Positions 8,453 through 18,284 are shown, counted from the stretch's first letter. The stretch: DNA of 64,000 bases from HGM04593 sp045647885 (GCA_045647885.1 JAZRMX010000044.1:24088-88087), one strand, 5' to 3'. The notes: generated from the letters alone by a model not told the origin. Translations and numbers: made by a program.

Positions 8453-9181
8453 ATGGTTGAAAAATACAGCGGAATAGTGTTACGCACCCTCAAATATAAT
8501 GATTCTTTGATGGTTGCCGACGTTTTTACCTTGCAGCAGGGGCGCAAATCCTTTTTGTTGCCTGTGACGCATAGCAAGAAGTCGCGTGTGCGTAACGTAC
8601 TCTTTCAGCCGTTGTCTATGGTTGCCTTCACCGCATCGGGGCGTGCATCTTCGTCACTTGCCCGTATATCGGAGGCGCAGCCCTACATTCTGTACTCATC
8701 TATTCCCTGCGATGTGGTAAAGTCCTCTATCGCGTTGTATCTTGCCGAGGTACTTACTTATGCGCTTCAAGAAAACGGTGAGGATGAGTCGCTCTTTTTG
8801 TTTCTCGACCGTGCCTTCACCTGGTTCGATGCTGCCGAAGAGGGTTATGCCGACTTTCATCTGGTCTTTATGTCGCGCCTTTTGGGCTTTCTTGGAATTG
8901 CTCCCAATACCGATGGTCTTGCAGTGAATTCCTATTTCGACCTGCAGGCTGGATGTCTTGTGCGTGAACATCCTCTGCATCCTCATTTTCTTTTGCCGGC
9001 ACAGGCAGCGCGTTTTGTCTCGCTCCTGCGTTCCGATTTCCTGTCGGTTCGCCTGCTGGCATTAAACAGAGAACAGCGAGGTGAGTTTCTCGCTGTTCTC
9101 GAAGAGTATTATCGTCTGCATATCCCCGGTTTCCCCCGCCTGCGTTCGGGCGAGGTGCTGCGTGAGATATTTGCCGGTTAG
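8453..9181 (+). CDS. recO: DNA repair protein RecO
   Basis: Recombination mediator that helps load RecA at SSB-coated gaps with RecR and RecF. The product has 242 residues. The N-terminal OB-fold region opens VEKYSGIVLRTLKYNDSLMV, followed by a helical domain. No zinc-type Cys cluster is obvious. The frame is open upstream from 8309, but that stretch crosses the tRNA-Glu gene and its promoter. The ATG at 8453 gives the standard N-terminus. Its stop codon overlaps that of the convergent yqeY. Confidence 0.9.
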   Translation: MVEKYSGIVLRTLKYNDSLMVADVFTLQQGRKSFLLPVTHSKKSRVRNVLFQPLSMVAFTASGRASSSLARISEAQPYILYSSIPCDVVKSSIALYLAEVLTYALQENGEDESLFLFLDRAFTWFDAAEEGYADFHLVFMSRLLGFLGIAPNTDGLAVNSYFDLQAGCLVREHPLHPHFLLPAQAARFVSLLRSDFLSVRLLALNREQRGEFLAVLEEYYRLHIPGFPRLRSGEVLREIFAG

Positions 9182-9627
9182 GCAAGCAGTTGCTTTACTA
9201 TCGCAGAGATTATTTTTCCGTCGGCCTTGCCGGCAAGCTGTTTGGTGGCAACACCCATAACTTTTCCCATATCCTGGGGCTTGTTGGCACCAACTTGTGC
9301 AATAATTTCCTTTAGGGCTGCAGTAATCTCCTCCTCGCTCATCTGTTTGGGCAGGTATTTCTCCATAATTGCCACCTGTGCAAGTTCTTCGGCTGCAAGC
9401 TCACTGCGGTTCTGGCTCTGGAAGAGTTCTGCCGACTCCTTGCCCTGCTTCACCAGTTTCTGAATAAGCTTTATGGCAGTCTCGTCGCTCACGGTATCTC
9501 CGGCGCCGGGAGCTGTCTTGGCCTCGAGGAGTACTTTCTTTATGTTTCTCAAGGTGTCGAGGGCAACTTTGTCTTTTGCCTTCATCGCCTCTTTTATGTC
9601 GTTACTGATAATATCGAAAAGTTCCAT
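9178..9627 (-). CDS. yqeY: GatB/YqeY domain protein
   Basis: 149 residues, recognisable from the start MELFDIISNDIKEAMKAKDK, the block LDTLRNIKKVLLEAK, and the C-terminal QDMGKVMGVATKQLAGKADG. It is related to the tail domain of the GatB amidotransferase subunit, and a role in tRNA-dependent amidation is only inferred. It lies 19 bases after ftsZ and is the last gene of the dcw operon. Its TAA stop shares bases with the TAG of the convergent recO. Confidence 0.93.
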   Translation of the reverse strand: MELFDIISNDIKEAMKAKDKVALDTLRNIKKVLLEAKTAPGAGDTVSDETAIKLIQKLVKQGKESAELFQSQNRSELAAEELAQVAIMEKYLPKQMSEEEITAALKEIIAQVGANKPQDMGKVMGVATKQLAGKADGKIISAIVKQLLA

Positions 9628-9646
9628 AATAATTATTTTTTTTATG

Positions 9647-11002
9647 TTAGAATGTTTCGTTTGTTTCTTCGGGTCCGTTCTCTACGCTCTCTGCGGGTGC
9701 TGCTACGGCAGGAATCTCTGCAGATGCTTTTTTTCTCGATTCCACAATGTTCTTTAATGTATCGAGTTCCTGAACGGTTCGTTTGTATGCAGGCGAGTTG
9801 TCGACAGCCGATATAAGTTCCTCGTTGTACATCCCCTCTTCGTCGAAGATGAAAATCTTGTACTCGTCTTTATAGAAACTCTTTTCCATAGCCGAAAGTT
9901 TTTTATCTTCGGCCTCGAGCTTCATTTTTTCCTCCAGGGAGAGTCTCACCTCTTCGGCTTTCTGCTGTTCGAGCAGGGGTTCCATGCCGGGAATGTTGCT
10001 CATTCCGAATCCTGTTGCAAGCACGGTTACCTTTACTTCGCCCTCTTTGAGTTCAAAATCTTTGCTCAAACCCCAGATTACCTCAATGTTCTCGTCCTCG
10101 AACTGCTCCATAAAGTCGTTTACTGCGTTTATCTCCTCCACAAGCATCGGCTCGTTGGGGTTGTAATAGATGTTGAAAAGCAGTTTCTTTGACTTGTAGA
10201 TGTCGTTGTTGTTGAGCAGGGGCGAGTGCATTGCCTTTCTGAAAGCGCGGTCGAGGCGGTTCTCGCCACTCTCTATGCCGTAGCTCATTATGGCAACACC
10301 ACCGTTTTTGAGTACTTTCTTGACATCGCGGAAGTCGAGGTTGATTTTGCCTCGTGCAGTGATAATCTCGGCTATACTCTTGGTTGCAGTGGTAAGCACT
10401 TCATCGACCTTGCGGAAGCCCTCTTCAATATCGAGCTTGGGGTAAATATCCAACAGGCGTTCGTTGTTTATCACAAGCAATGCATCGACGTGCTGTGCTA
10501 TTTCGGCAACACCGCGCAGAGCCTGTTTAATCTTCTTGCCCATCTCGAAACGGAAGGGTATGGTAACGATACCGATGGTAAGTATGTCCATACTCTTGGC
10601 GATCTTCGCTACCACGGGTGCGGCTCCGGTTCCGGTACCGCCACCCATACCTGCGGTGATGAACACCATTTTTGTTCCGTCCTGGAAGAGTCGTTCAATT
10701 TGTGGTGTGCTCTCCTCGGCAGCCTTGCGTGCTACGTTGGGGTCGTTTCCGGCACCCAAACCTTCGGTTGTGGTTTCTCCCAACTGCACCTTTACGGGTA
10801 TGTTGGAATGGTAGAGCGCCTGACGGTCGGTGTTGCAGATGGCAAACGACACGTTGTGTATGCCTTTCTCGTACATATTCTCGACAGCGTTGCTGCCGCC
10901 ACCGCCCACGCCGATAACTTTAATTATTCTGGGAGCATCTGTAGGTATGTCGAAGGGAAGTCCTTGTCTTGTATCTTCGTTCATTGCTGTACTGTTTTTC
11001 AA
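9647..11002 (-). CDS. ftsZ: Cell division protein FtsZ
   Basis: Tubulin-like GTPase that forms the Z ring at midcell. The 451-residue protein has the nucleotide-binding start VIGVGGGGSNAVENM (about 29-43) and the tubulin G-box GMGGGTGTGAAP (about 118-129). A GTPase T7-loop region follows. A long charged C-terminal linker then contains SPAYKRTVQELD, the usual Bacteroidetes position for the FtsA-binding peptide, and an Ala/Pro/Glu-rich tail. It lies 9 bases downstream of ftsA. Confidence 0.98.
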   Translation of the reverse strand: MKNSTAMNEDTRQGLPFDIPTDAPRIIKVIGVGGGGSNAVENMYEKGIHNVSFAICNTDRQALYHSNIPVKVQLGETTTEGLGAGNDPNVARKAAEESTPQIERLFQDGTKMVFITAGMGGGTGTGAAPVVAKIAKSMDILTIGIVTIPFRFEMGKKIKQALRGVAEIAQHVDALLVINNERLLDIYPKLDIEEGFRKVDEVLTTATKSIAEIITARGKINLDFRDVKKVLKNGGVAIMSYGIESGENRLDRAFRKAMHSPLLNNNDIYKSKKLLFNIYYNPNEPMLVEEINAVNDFMEQFEDENIEVIWGLSKDFELKEGEVKVTVLATGFGMSNIPGMEPLLEQQKAEEVRLSLEEKMKLEAEDKKLSAMEKSFYKDEYKIFIFDEEGMYNEELISAVDNSPAYKRTVQELDTLKNIVESRKKASAEIPAVAAPAESVENGPEETNETF

Positions 11003-11011
11003 AATTTGTAA

Positions 11012-12382
11012 TTACTCGTCGTCGCTTTCGCCCTCGGTTTCTGTTATGTTTGTCTTGAAATCCTCAAGGGCTTCTTTGCCTTTATTGATAAATTGTCCGA
11101 AGAAATTACCGAACAATCCTCCTCCTGTCGACTTTGGATTCTTTGGAGTTTTAGATTCCTTCTTGGGCTCTTTTTTCTCGGGTTCAGCAACCTTTCCAGG
11201 CTCTTCTTGGGGCTCTTCTGCGGGAAAGAGTTCGATCTGTACAGGTTTAACGGGATCTTTGGGCATTGTCTCGCGGCAGCAGTTTTCTTTTCCTGTGCTC
11301 AAAAGGCCGAAGAGGGTGGGGGTTATTGCGCCCTCGGCGAGGTACAAGCTCCTGTCGCTGAAACTGTTGAGCGACGGCTCCACTATTATGCGTGTGCTGA
11401 ATGTGGGGAGCTGCTCTTTAATGAGTTGTGCAAGGTTCTTTAGTCTTGCGGCTCCGCCGGTAAAGAGTATCTGTGTTACCTTCTCTCCCGATGTTATTAT
11501 CTGATGTTTAATATTCTGCAGAATCTCCTCAACGCGTGCCGCGATAATCTTGTTGAGCATTTCGTTGCTTATGGTAGAATTATCGGGAATTGTAGAGTTG
11601 TATCCCTTGAATATCTTTAGTTGCTCAGCCTCCTCGCGCGATACCTGTTCGGCACAAATATCCTTGGTAATGTTTTCGCCACCCAGGGGAATTACCACAA
11701 GTTTGCGCAAGAGCTCGTCGCGATAAATAGATATTGTGGTGGTCTCGGCACCCATATTAACAAGTGCGCAGTTTCTTTTATCATCCTTATTGAGCAGGTT
11801 GTCGGCGTCAATCTTGGCTGCGCAGAAGCTGTCGGCAATCACTATTTTTGCCATTTCAAAGCTTTCGCACAATTGCTTCATAAACTGCTCCTTTATTACA
11901 ATATTAAGGTAGCTGCACTCTATGCAACGTGTGTGGAACCCGGTGGGTGCGGTGTTGATAGCCCCGTCGAGCTTGTATTCTTGCACAATTACCTGCACCT
12001 TCTGGTAACCCTCGGGAACAACGAATTGGTTTTCGTTGTCGAGAGCCAGTTCGTCTATAATCTCGGGAGTAATCTTTTTGTACTCGTCGAACTCTCTCTT
12101 TACGGTTGATTTTATGGAGTGCACAGAAAGACCTGCAATGTTTATGTACGCCTTCTCAATGTTTATCTTGTTATCGAGCTGTGTCTCGAGTCGGTTTATG
12201 ATGTTTGTGAGGCACGCGCTTGTTGCATCTACATTGCGTACCACTCCTTTGGAGATGAAACCTTCAACGGGTTCGCAGGCGTATGCGATGATTTTGATGC
12301 CCTCGTAGGTTTCAAGGCCAATTACGCCCGCCACCTTTGACGAGCCAATCTCAATAGCTGTTATGTAATTCTTTGTTCCCAT
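11012..12382 (-). CDS. ftsA: Cell division protein FtsA
   Basis: Actin-like membrane tether of FtsZ. The ATG at 12382 gives 456 residues starting MGTKNYITAIEIGSSKVAG, the conserved phosphate-1 motif. An in-frame ATG at 12406 would overlap the ftsQ stop and adds residues that do not look conserved. The C-terminus has a Lys/Pro/Glu-rich spacer and ends in an amphipathic segment, GLFGNFFGQFINKGKEALED, typical of the membrane-targeting helix. It is longer than E. coli FtsA (about 420 residues), as in other Bacteroidetes. Confidence 0.96.
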   Translation of the reverse strand: MGTKNYITAIEIGSSKVAGVIGLETYEGIKIIAYACEPVEGFISKGVVRNVDATSACLTNIINRLETQLDNKINIEKAYINIAGLSVHSIKSTVKREFDEYKKITPEIIDELALDNENQFVVPEGYQKVQVIVQEYKLDGAINTAPTGFHTRCIECSYLNIVIKEQFMKQLCESFEMAKIVIADSFCAAKIDADNLLNKDDKRNCALVNMGAETTTISIYRDELLRKLVVIPLGGENITKDICAEQVSREEAEQLKIFKGYNSTIPDNSTISNEMLNKIIAARVEEILQNIKHQIITSGEKVTQILFTGGAARLKNLAQLIKEQLPTFSTRIIVEPSLNSFSDRSLYLAEGAITPTLFGLLSTGKENCCRETMPKDPVKPVQIELFPAEEPQEEPGKVAEPEKKEPKKESKTPKNPKSTGGGLFGNFFGQFINKGKEALEDFKTNITETEGESDDE

Positions 12383-12393
12383 AAATAATTTCT

Positions 12394-13119
12394 TTATTTG
12401 GTACAAATAACCTGTTTCTCAAATTCAATGTTTATCTTCCTGTATTTGTTCCACCCCACGGTGTTGAGTCCTTTCTCATAGAATTTTCTCAACTTCTCGA
12501 GCTTTTTGTCGAGGTTGTCGGGTTTTCCTAATTCTATAGTGTGGTTACCTATGCGTGGCACAAGAACCACATTGCCTTTTGCGGTGAAAAATATCTGTTC
12601 TATCTGTTCGTTCCAGAAGCGGTTCTCCTGCAGAAACTCTGCGAAAACCAGCAACTCCTTCTTTGCCATCTCCCTGGTGATGAAACCGCTTGCCACGGGC
12701 AGGTATACCGCACTGTTTATCCCTTCTATTATGTCGCCGTGCTTGTCTATATGGAATTCCCTTCCGGAAATGTCATAGGCGTGCAGTACAGGTATTTTGC
12801 CGGTAACCCTTATGCCTATGTGTCCTTTGTGTGTCTTGTAGCATTGGCACTCCTCTACCACCGACAGGCTGTTTATAATCTGCTCCACGCTGCCGCAGTC
12901 AATATCATCCATAGCTGCGCCTTTCAATTTGAAACCTTTGCGTTTGAGCAGCTCCTCTATGTCGTCGCCCGATATAGTACCGCAACCTTCGTCGTTAATG
13001 CTTATGTCCACCCCTTGGCACACCTCTCCTTCCCCTTTCCTTGTGAGAAAGAGCAGGGCGAATATTATATAGCCAACAGCTATTGCAGCAGCCGTGTATG
13101 TGAGTATTCTTTTAAGCAT
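12394..13119 (-). CDS. ftsQ: Cell division protein FtsQ/DivIB
   Basis: 241-residue bitopic membrane protein of the divisome. A short cytoplasmic N-terminus precedes one transmembrane helix (about 7-27: YTAAAIAVGYIIFALLFL). A periplasmic POTRA-like and FtsQ domain follows, with the segment ISGDDIEELLKRKGFKLKG. Its ATG overlaps the murC stop by one base (TAATG), implying translational coupling. Confidence 0.9.
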   Translation of the reverse strand: MLKRILTYTAAAIAVGYIIFALLFLTRKGEGEVCQGVDISINDEGCGTISGDDIEELLKRKGFKLKGAAMDDIDCGSVEQIINSLSVVEECQCYKTHKGHIGIRVTGKIPVLHAYDISGREFHIDKHGDIIEGINSAVYLPVASGFITREMAKKELLVFAEFLQENRFWNEQIEQIFFTAKGNVVLVPRIGNHTIELGKPDNLDKKLEKLRKFYEKGLNTVGWNKYRKINIEFEKQVICTK

Positions 13120-14501
13120 TATCTTTCGGTCAATATTTTTTTCATTCCGGGAATGTCATTTTCAATGTCACCGGCGCCCAGCGATACCAAAACCTCTATA
13201 TCCTGTTTTCTCTCTTCCACGGCATTGAGTACGTTGCTACGGCTGCAGAGGCTTTTCTTTACATTCTCGCCCAGGTGGTCGAAAATAAGCTTGCTTGTTA
13301 CGCCGGGGATGGGTAGCTCGCGTGCAGGGTATATATCTACCAGAATAACCTCGTCAAAGAGTGAAAGGCTCTCGGCAAACTCCTTGTAGAAGTCTTTTGT
13401 GCGGCTGAAAAGGTGCGGCTGAAAGAGTGCTGTAACCTTCTTGTCGGCATAAAGCTCTTTGATTGACTTTGCACAGGCCTTTACCTCGTCGGGGTGGTGT
13501 GCATAGTCGCTGAGCAGTACTATGTTCTCCTCTTTTATATGAAAATCGAAACGGCGGTCGGCACCGGCAAAGCTTTTCATACCCTCTTTAAGCTCTTCGG
13601 CTGTTGCACCGCATAGTTCCGCCATCGCCATAGAGGCAATTCCGTTCTCAATGTTTATGCTCACTGGTACTCCAAGCTCCACGTCCTTGATGGTTTGCCA
13701 GGGAGAGACGTAATCTATTATTATTCTGCCGTTTCCTATGCGTATATTCTCGGCGTGGAAATCTCCCTTCTCTCTTCCATATATATATGTGGTTACGCTT
13801 GGCTTTGTGCGTGGTGTAACCTCGAGCCCCTCGTGAATAATGAGGTAACCGTTCTCCTTAATACGCTCGGTGAACTGGGCAAAAGCTTCAAGATAGTTCT
13901 CCTTGTTGCCATAGATGTCGAGGTGGTCGGGGTCGGCCGATGTTATAGTGGCTATGTAGGGTTTGAGGTGCAGGAACGAGCGGTCGTACTCGTCGGCCTC
14001 AATTACCACAAAGTCGCTCTTGTCGGTGAGTACAAGGTTGCTTTTATAGTTCTTTGATATACCACCGAGGAAGGCTGCGCAGTCTACGTGCGACTGGTGC
14101 AGCAGGTGTGCAGTCATTGTGGAAGTCGTAGTCTTGCCGTGTGTTCCGGCTGCGCATACGCCCATCTTGTCACCGGTTATGATGCCGAGAACCTCGGCGC
14201 GTTTTTTTACGCAGAAACTGCCGTTGCCGAACAGCTCCCACTCCTTGTGGTCGGCGGGTATGGCAGGGGTGTATACAACAAGTGTTCCTTCGGGGTTCTT
14301 GCAACATTCCGGCACCAGGTCGATGTTCTCCTCAAAATGCAGTTGTGCACCCTCTTCAATAAGCTTTTCGGTGAGGGGGCTGGGTGTACGGTCGTAGCCG
14401 GCAACAAATTTGCCCTCGCTCAGGAAGTAGCGCACGAGGGCACTCATTCCAATGCCTCCTGCTCCCAGAAAATATACCTGTTTAATATCCTTAAGTTCCA
14501 T
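13119..14501 (-). CDS. murC: UDP-N-acetylmuramate--L-alanine ligase MurC
   Basis: Adds L-Ala to UDP-MurNAc in cytoplasmic peptidoglycan precursor synthesis. The product has 460 residues. The Rossmann start is QVYFLGAGGIGMSALVRY (8-25), the ATP loop GTHGKTT is near 119-125, and the Mur-ligase C-terminal domain includes DYAHHPDEVKA. The frame stays open far upstream into murG, but the ATG at 14501 overlaps the murG stop as TAATG and gives the family N-terminus. The 192-residue extension is rejected. Confidence 0.97.
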   Translation of the reverse strand: MELKDIKQVYFLGAGGIGMSALVRYFLSEGKFVAGYDRTPSPLTEKLIEEGAQLHFEENIDLVPECCKNPEGTLVVYTPAIPADHKEWELFGNGSFCVKKRAEVLGIITGDKMGVCAAGTHGKTTTSTMTAHLLHQSHVDCAAFLGGISKNYKSNLVLTDKSDFVVIEADEYDRSFLHLKPYIATITSADPDHLDIYGNKENYLEAFAQFTERIKENGYLIIHEGLEVTPRTKPSVTTYIYGREKGDFHAENIRIGNGRIIIDYVSPWQTIKDVELGVPVSINIENGIASMAMAELCGATAEELKEGMKSFAGADRRFDFHIKEENIVLLSDYAHHPDEVKACAKSIKELYADKKVTALFQPHLFSRTKDFYKEFAESLSLFDEVILVDIYPARELPIPGVTSKLIFDHLGENVKKSLCSRSNVLNAVEERKQDIEVLVSLGAGDIENDIPGMKKILTER

Positions 14502-15655
14502 TATCTCTGTTTCTCTTTTATACGACGGGTTTCCTTCTCCAAATATGCGTCGGCAAGTATCAGTACCTCCTCGGCAATCTCCTGTGCGGCGTTGGGTTTT
14601 GCCATAGTAACAATATTCTCCTCGAGCGATGCAAGCTTTGCTTCGTCCTGCACCGTTGCTACTGCGGTGGCAAGCAACTCTTCGCCGGCTTTGGCATCGG
14701 CAACATAGATTGCTGCTCCTTTGTTTACGAGTGCCATAGCATTCTTTGTCTGGTGGTCTTCCGAGACATTGGGCGAGGGTACAAGAATAACAGCTTTGCC
14801 CAAAAGTGCAAATTCCGAAATGGAACCGGCTCCTGCGCGCGATACCACAAGGTTGGCTGCGCTCAAGGCATTTGCCATATTGCTCACAAAATCGGTGATG
14901 GTGAGGTTGTCGGGTTTGCCGGCCTCTTTGGCACGGGCAATCATCTCTTCGTAGTAAAGCTTGCCTGTTTGCCAAATAAACTGTATGTCGGGGTTTGCCT
15001 TTATAATGTCGAGGTTGGTTATTATGCTTTCGTTTATACTGCGTGCTCCCAGGCTGCCACCCACTATGAGTACGCACTTCTTCTCGGGGTCGAGCCCCAT
15101 CTCTTGCATTGCTGCAAGGCGGTTTGTGCGCATATCGAGCAGGCTCTTGCGTACGGGGTTACCTGTGAGCTTGAGCTTTTCGTGGGGGAAGAAACGCTCC
15201 ATACCCTCGTATGCAACACATATCATCTTTGCCTTTTTGGCAAGTAGCTTGTTTGTTACTCCGGCGTAGGAGTTTTGCTCCTGTATGAGCGTGGGTATCT
15301 TCATACTTGCAGCCATCTTGTGTGTGGGGCCGCTGGCATATCCACCCACTCCCACAGCTACCTGCGGTGCAAATTCCTTAATAACCTTTTTTGCCATCCA
15401 TTGGCTTTTGAGTATGAGCCACAGTACCTTGATGTTCTTCCACAGGTGTTTGCGGTCGAATCCGGCTATGGGCAGTCCCACAATGTCGTATCCGGCATCG
15501 GGTACACGCTGCATCTCCATACGATTGTTGGCTCCCACGAACAGAATCTTTGCATTTGGATGCTTGCTGCGTATTGCATCGGCTATAGAGAGGGCGGGGA
15601 ATATGTGTCCGCCTGTACCTCCTCCGCTTATTATTATTCTATACTCCTTCTTCAT
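14501..15655 (-). CDS. murG: Undecaprenyldiphospho-muramoylpentapeptide GlcNAc transferase MurG
   Basis: Glycosyltransferase family 28 enzyme that adds GlcNAc to lipid I at the inner face of the membrane to make lipid II. The 384-residue protein begins with GGGTGGHIFPALSIADAI near 11-28. The C-terminal UDP-GlcNAc site contains LVVSRAGAGSISEFALLGK. It overlaps ftsW by 17 bases and murC by one base, so expression is coupled along the operon. Confidence 0.97.
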   Translation of the reverse strand: MKKEYRIIISGGGTGGHIFPALSIADAIRSKHPNAKILFVGANNRMEMQRVPDAGYDIVGLPIAGFDRKHLWKNIKVLWLILKSQWMAKKVIKEFAPQVAVGVGGYASGPTHKMAASMKIPTLIQEQNSYAGVTNKLLAKKAKMICVAYEGMERFFPHEKLKLTGNPVRKSLLDMRTNRLAAMQEMGLDPEKKCVLIVGGSLGARSINESIITNLDIIKANPDIQFIWQTGKLYYEEMIARAKEAGKPDNLTITDFVSNMANALSAANLVVSRAGAGSISEFALLGKAVILVPSPNVSEDHQTKNAMALVNKGAAIYVADAKAGEELLATAVATVQDEAKLASLEENIVTMAKPNAAQEIAEEVLILADAYLEKETRRIKEKQR

Positions 15656-16922
15656 AGTTTATTCGGTTTATCATTTCAAGATTATCACCAGTTGTGTTCA
15701 AGTTGTTTGTGTCGTTGGCGTTGTTTGTTGTGTTTTCTTTGTTAAGGCGTTTTACATAGCGGCTTATACTCAATATAATGCCTATGTATATGCAGTTTAT
15801 AAGAATGGATGTTCCGCCTTGGCTTACAAGCGGCAGGGGTTGTCCGGTCACCAGTCCGCCCACGGAAATTGTCATATGCAGTAGGGCCTGCACTGTTATT
15901 ATCATTCCTATACCCATAATGAGAAAGGCCGGGTAGGGGTCTTCGCATTTGGCGGCTATTGATCCGCAGCGGTACAGAATTGTCAGGTACAGCATTATTA
16001 CAATAAAACCGCCAATCAAGCCCAGCTCCTCTATAATTATCGCATATATGAAATCGGAGTATGCGTGGGGTATAAAGTCGCGTTGTACCGAGTTGCCCGG
16101 CCCTTTGCCGATGAGGCCGCTCGAGGCAATGGCTATGCTGGCGTATGTGCGTTGCTCGTTGCCGCTTATCTTGTAGTCTTTGGGTTTAACCTGCTCGCTC
16201 GTAGAGAATACATCGAGTATGCGGTTCCTCCAAGTGAGTGCTTTGCTGTGTAGCTTTTTTACCTGCGCTGGCGCTCCGCTGCTTATATTGTCCGGTGTGA
16301 GCATAATGGCCGATGTGAATGTTATTCCTATGAGTGCGCCTATTCCTATGAGGCTCAGGAGGTGTTTCCAGTAGACGCGTCCGATGAACATCATAAAGAA
16401 GACGGTGAAAAGGACTATAGCCACAGTAGAAAGGTTCTCGAGCAGAATGAAGAAGCAGGGTATTGCGCATAGCCATAGAATCTTTTTCATAGCTTTGAGG
16501 TCGGTACCCTCCTCGGTCTGTGCTTTCGCCAGTACGAGAGCGGTTGTCATAACCACACCCATTTTTGCAATCTCCAGCGGCTGGAAACGTACTCCCAGAA
16601 TGGTTACCCAGCGCGCACTGTTGTTCACTTCATCGCCATTAACAAGAGCCCATATGAGCAATACCACACCTGCACCGTATGTGAGGTATGAGAATCTCTT
16701 TATCCACGATATCTTCATATTGTGAATAAACCACACTACTGCTATTCCTGCAAAGAGGAACATTGCGTGTTTGGTTATGGGTTGCCAGTAGTTGTGTGTC
16801 TCGTAGGTCTGTCGGCTCAGTGCGCTGAACACCTCAATGAGCGACAGCGAGCAGAGCAGAAAGAATATCACCCAGATAATCTTGTCTCCCTTGAAAATTC
16901 TTCGTGTTATGCCTTTTCCCAT
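15639..16922 (-). CDS. ftsW: Lipid II polymerase / division protein FtsW (SEDS family)
   Basis: 427-residue polytopic SEDS glycosyltransferase with about ten transmembrane segments. It polymerises lipid II at the septum together with the class B PBP. Conserved features are FQPLEIAKMGVV near residue 116, the extracellular loop region, and QPLPLVSQGGTSILINC near the C-terminus. The hydrophilic Asn/Thr-rich tail (NKENTTNNANDTNN) is unusual but short. Its position between murD and murG favours FtsW over RodA. Confidence 0.95.
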   Translation of the reverse strand: MGKGITRRIFKGDKIIWVIFFLLCSLSLIEVFSALSRQTYETHNYWQPITKHAMFLFAGIAVVWFIHNMKISWIKRFSYLTYGAGVVLLIWALVNGDEVNNSARWVTILGVRFQPLEIAKMGVVMTTALVLAKAQTEEGTDLKAMKKILWLCAIPCFFILLENLSTVAIVLFTVFFMMFIGRVYWKHLLSLIGIGALIGITFTSAIMLTPDNISSGAPAQVKKLHSKALTWRNRILDVFSTSEQVKPKDYKISGNEQRTYASIAIASSGLIGKGPGNSVQRDFIPHAYSDFIYAIIIEELGLIGGFIVIMLYLTILYRCGSIAAKCEDPYPAFLIMGIGMIITVQALLHMTISVGGLVTGQPLPLVSQGGTSILINCIYIGIILSISRYVKRLNKENTTNNANDTNNLNTTGDNLEMINRINYEEGV

Positions 16923-16940
16923 ATGTGGGCTATATGTTTA

Positions 16941-18272
16941 TTATAGTTTACAAACAAGTTCTTTGAATTGCTTGCCGCGGTCTTCGTAACTCTTGAAGAG
17001 GTCGAAGCTGGCGCAACAGGGGCTCAATAGTACGGTCTCTCCGCTTTTTGCCATTTTGTATGCACTTTCCACGCACTCCTGTATAGAGTGTGTGTCGGCT
17101 ATGGGCAGGCCGAATCCACCGAAGAAATCGTGCAGTTTAGTATTGTCGGCACCAAGGAATATGAGGCCGCTGCACTTCTCTTTTACAAGGTCGGCAATCT
17201 CGCTGTAGTCGTTGCCTTTGTCCTTTCCGCCGAGTATGAGTATTGTTTTTGTCTTCATACTCTGCAGGGCATACCAGCAGCTGTTTACGTTTGTGGCTTT
17301 AGAGTCGTTTATATACTCCACACCATTAACTTTTGCCACCTTTTCAAGGCGGTGTTCCACGCCGGTGAAACTGCTGAGTGCCTCTCTGATGGTCTCTTTG
17401 CGTATACCTGCCACGTTTGCCGAGATTCCGGCAGCCATAGAGTTGTAGAGGTTGTGTTTGCCTGTGAGAGCAAGTTCCTCGAGTTCCATATTAAAAGGTG
17501 TAGGTTCGGTAAATATAAGTTTGTGCTCCTCGGTGTACGCGCCCAGCCCCTCCTTCTTCTCCTCGGCAAAGGGGTATAGTTTTCCGTGCTTGTACTTGGG
17601 GATTTCGTTCTGTATTATGGGGTCGTCGTTCCAGTATACAAAAGCATCGTCCTGCTGCTGGTTCTGCAGAATGCGCAGTTTAGCATCCACGTATTTCTGC
17701 ATGTCGTGTTCGTAGCGGTCGAGGTGGTCGGGGGTAATGTTCATAAGCACCGCAACGTTTGCGCGGAACTCATACATATTGTCGAGCTGGAAACTGCTCA
17801 GTTCCACTATGTAGTAATCCTTGTCGTCCTCGGCAACCTGCAAGGCGAGGCTGTTGCCAATGTTGCCGGCAAGTCCCACATTGAGCCCGGCCTCGCGGAA
17901 GATGTGATAGATGAGCGAGGTGGTGGTGGTCTTTCCGTTGCTGCCGGTGATACATATCATCTTGGCGTTGGTGTATCGCCCTGCAAACTCAATCTCCGAG
18001 ATTATGGGTATGCCGGCGTTCTTTATTTTCACGATGATGGGTGCTTCGTGGGGTATACCGGGGCTTTTAATAACCTCGGCTGCAGAGAGAATAATGTCTT
18101 CGCTGTGCTTCTTCTCCTCCCAACGTATTCCATAGCTGTCGAGCATCTGCTTGTATTTGTCGGAAATGGCACCAAAGTCCGAAACAAATACATCGAATCC
18201 CAATTTATTGGCGAGAACAGCTGCTCCGCATCCGCTCTCTCCAGCTCCTAATATTACTATTCTTTTATCCAT
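16941..18272 (-). CDS. murD: UDP-N-acetylmuramoylalanine--D-glutamate ligase MurD
   Basis: Adds D-Glu to UDP-MurNAc-L-Ala. The 443-residue protein opens with a Rossmann-type RIVILGAGESGCGAAVLA. The P-loop is TGSNGKTTTTSLIYH (near 110), and the Mur-ligase central and C-terminal domains follow with NDSKATNVNS. It lies 12 bases downstream of mraY and 18 bases upstream of ftsW. Confidence 0.97.
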   Translation of the reverse strand: MDKRIVILGAGESGCGAAVLANKLGFDVFVSDFGAISDKYKQMLDSYGIRWEEKKHSEDIILSAAEVIKSPGIPHEAPIIVKIKNAGIPIISEIEFAGRYTNAKMICITGSNGKTTTTSLIYHIFREAGLNVGLAGNIGNSLALQVAEDDKDYYIVELSSFQLDNMYEFRANVAVLMNITPDHLDRYEHDMQKYVDAKLRILQNQQQDDAFVYWNDDPIIQNEIPKYKHGKLYPFAEEKKEGLGAYTEEHKLIFTEPTPFNMELEELALTGKHNLYNSMAAGISANVAGIRKETIREALSSFTGVEHRLEKVAKVNGVEYINDSKATNVNSCWYALQSMKTKTILILGGKDKGNDYSEIADLVKEKCSGLIFLGADNTKLHDFFGGFGLPIADTHSIQECVESAYKMAKSGETVLLSPCCASFDLFKSYEDRGKQFKELVCKL

Positions 18273-18284
18273 TTTCTCTCTGTT

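Noticed and set aside
10226..11011. 261-residue plus-strand open frame
   Set aside because: Antisense shadow of ftsZ, made of Leu/Cys/His-rich sequence; ftsZ on the other strand is certain.
12541..13389. 282-residue plus-strand open frame
   Set aside because: Antisense to ftsQ and murC, both clearly recognised.
14502..15077. 192-residue N-terminal extension of the MurC frame
   Set aside because: It lies wholly inside murG in another frame, has low-quality composition (Arg/Gly/Cys rich), and the ATG at 14501 gives the conserved MurC start.
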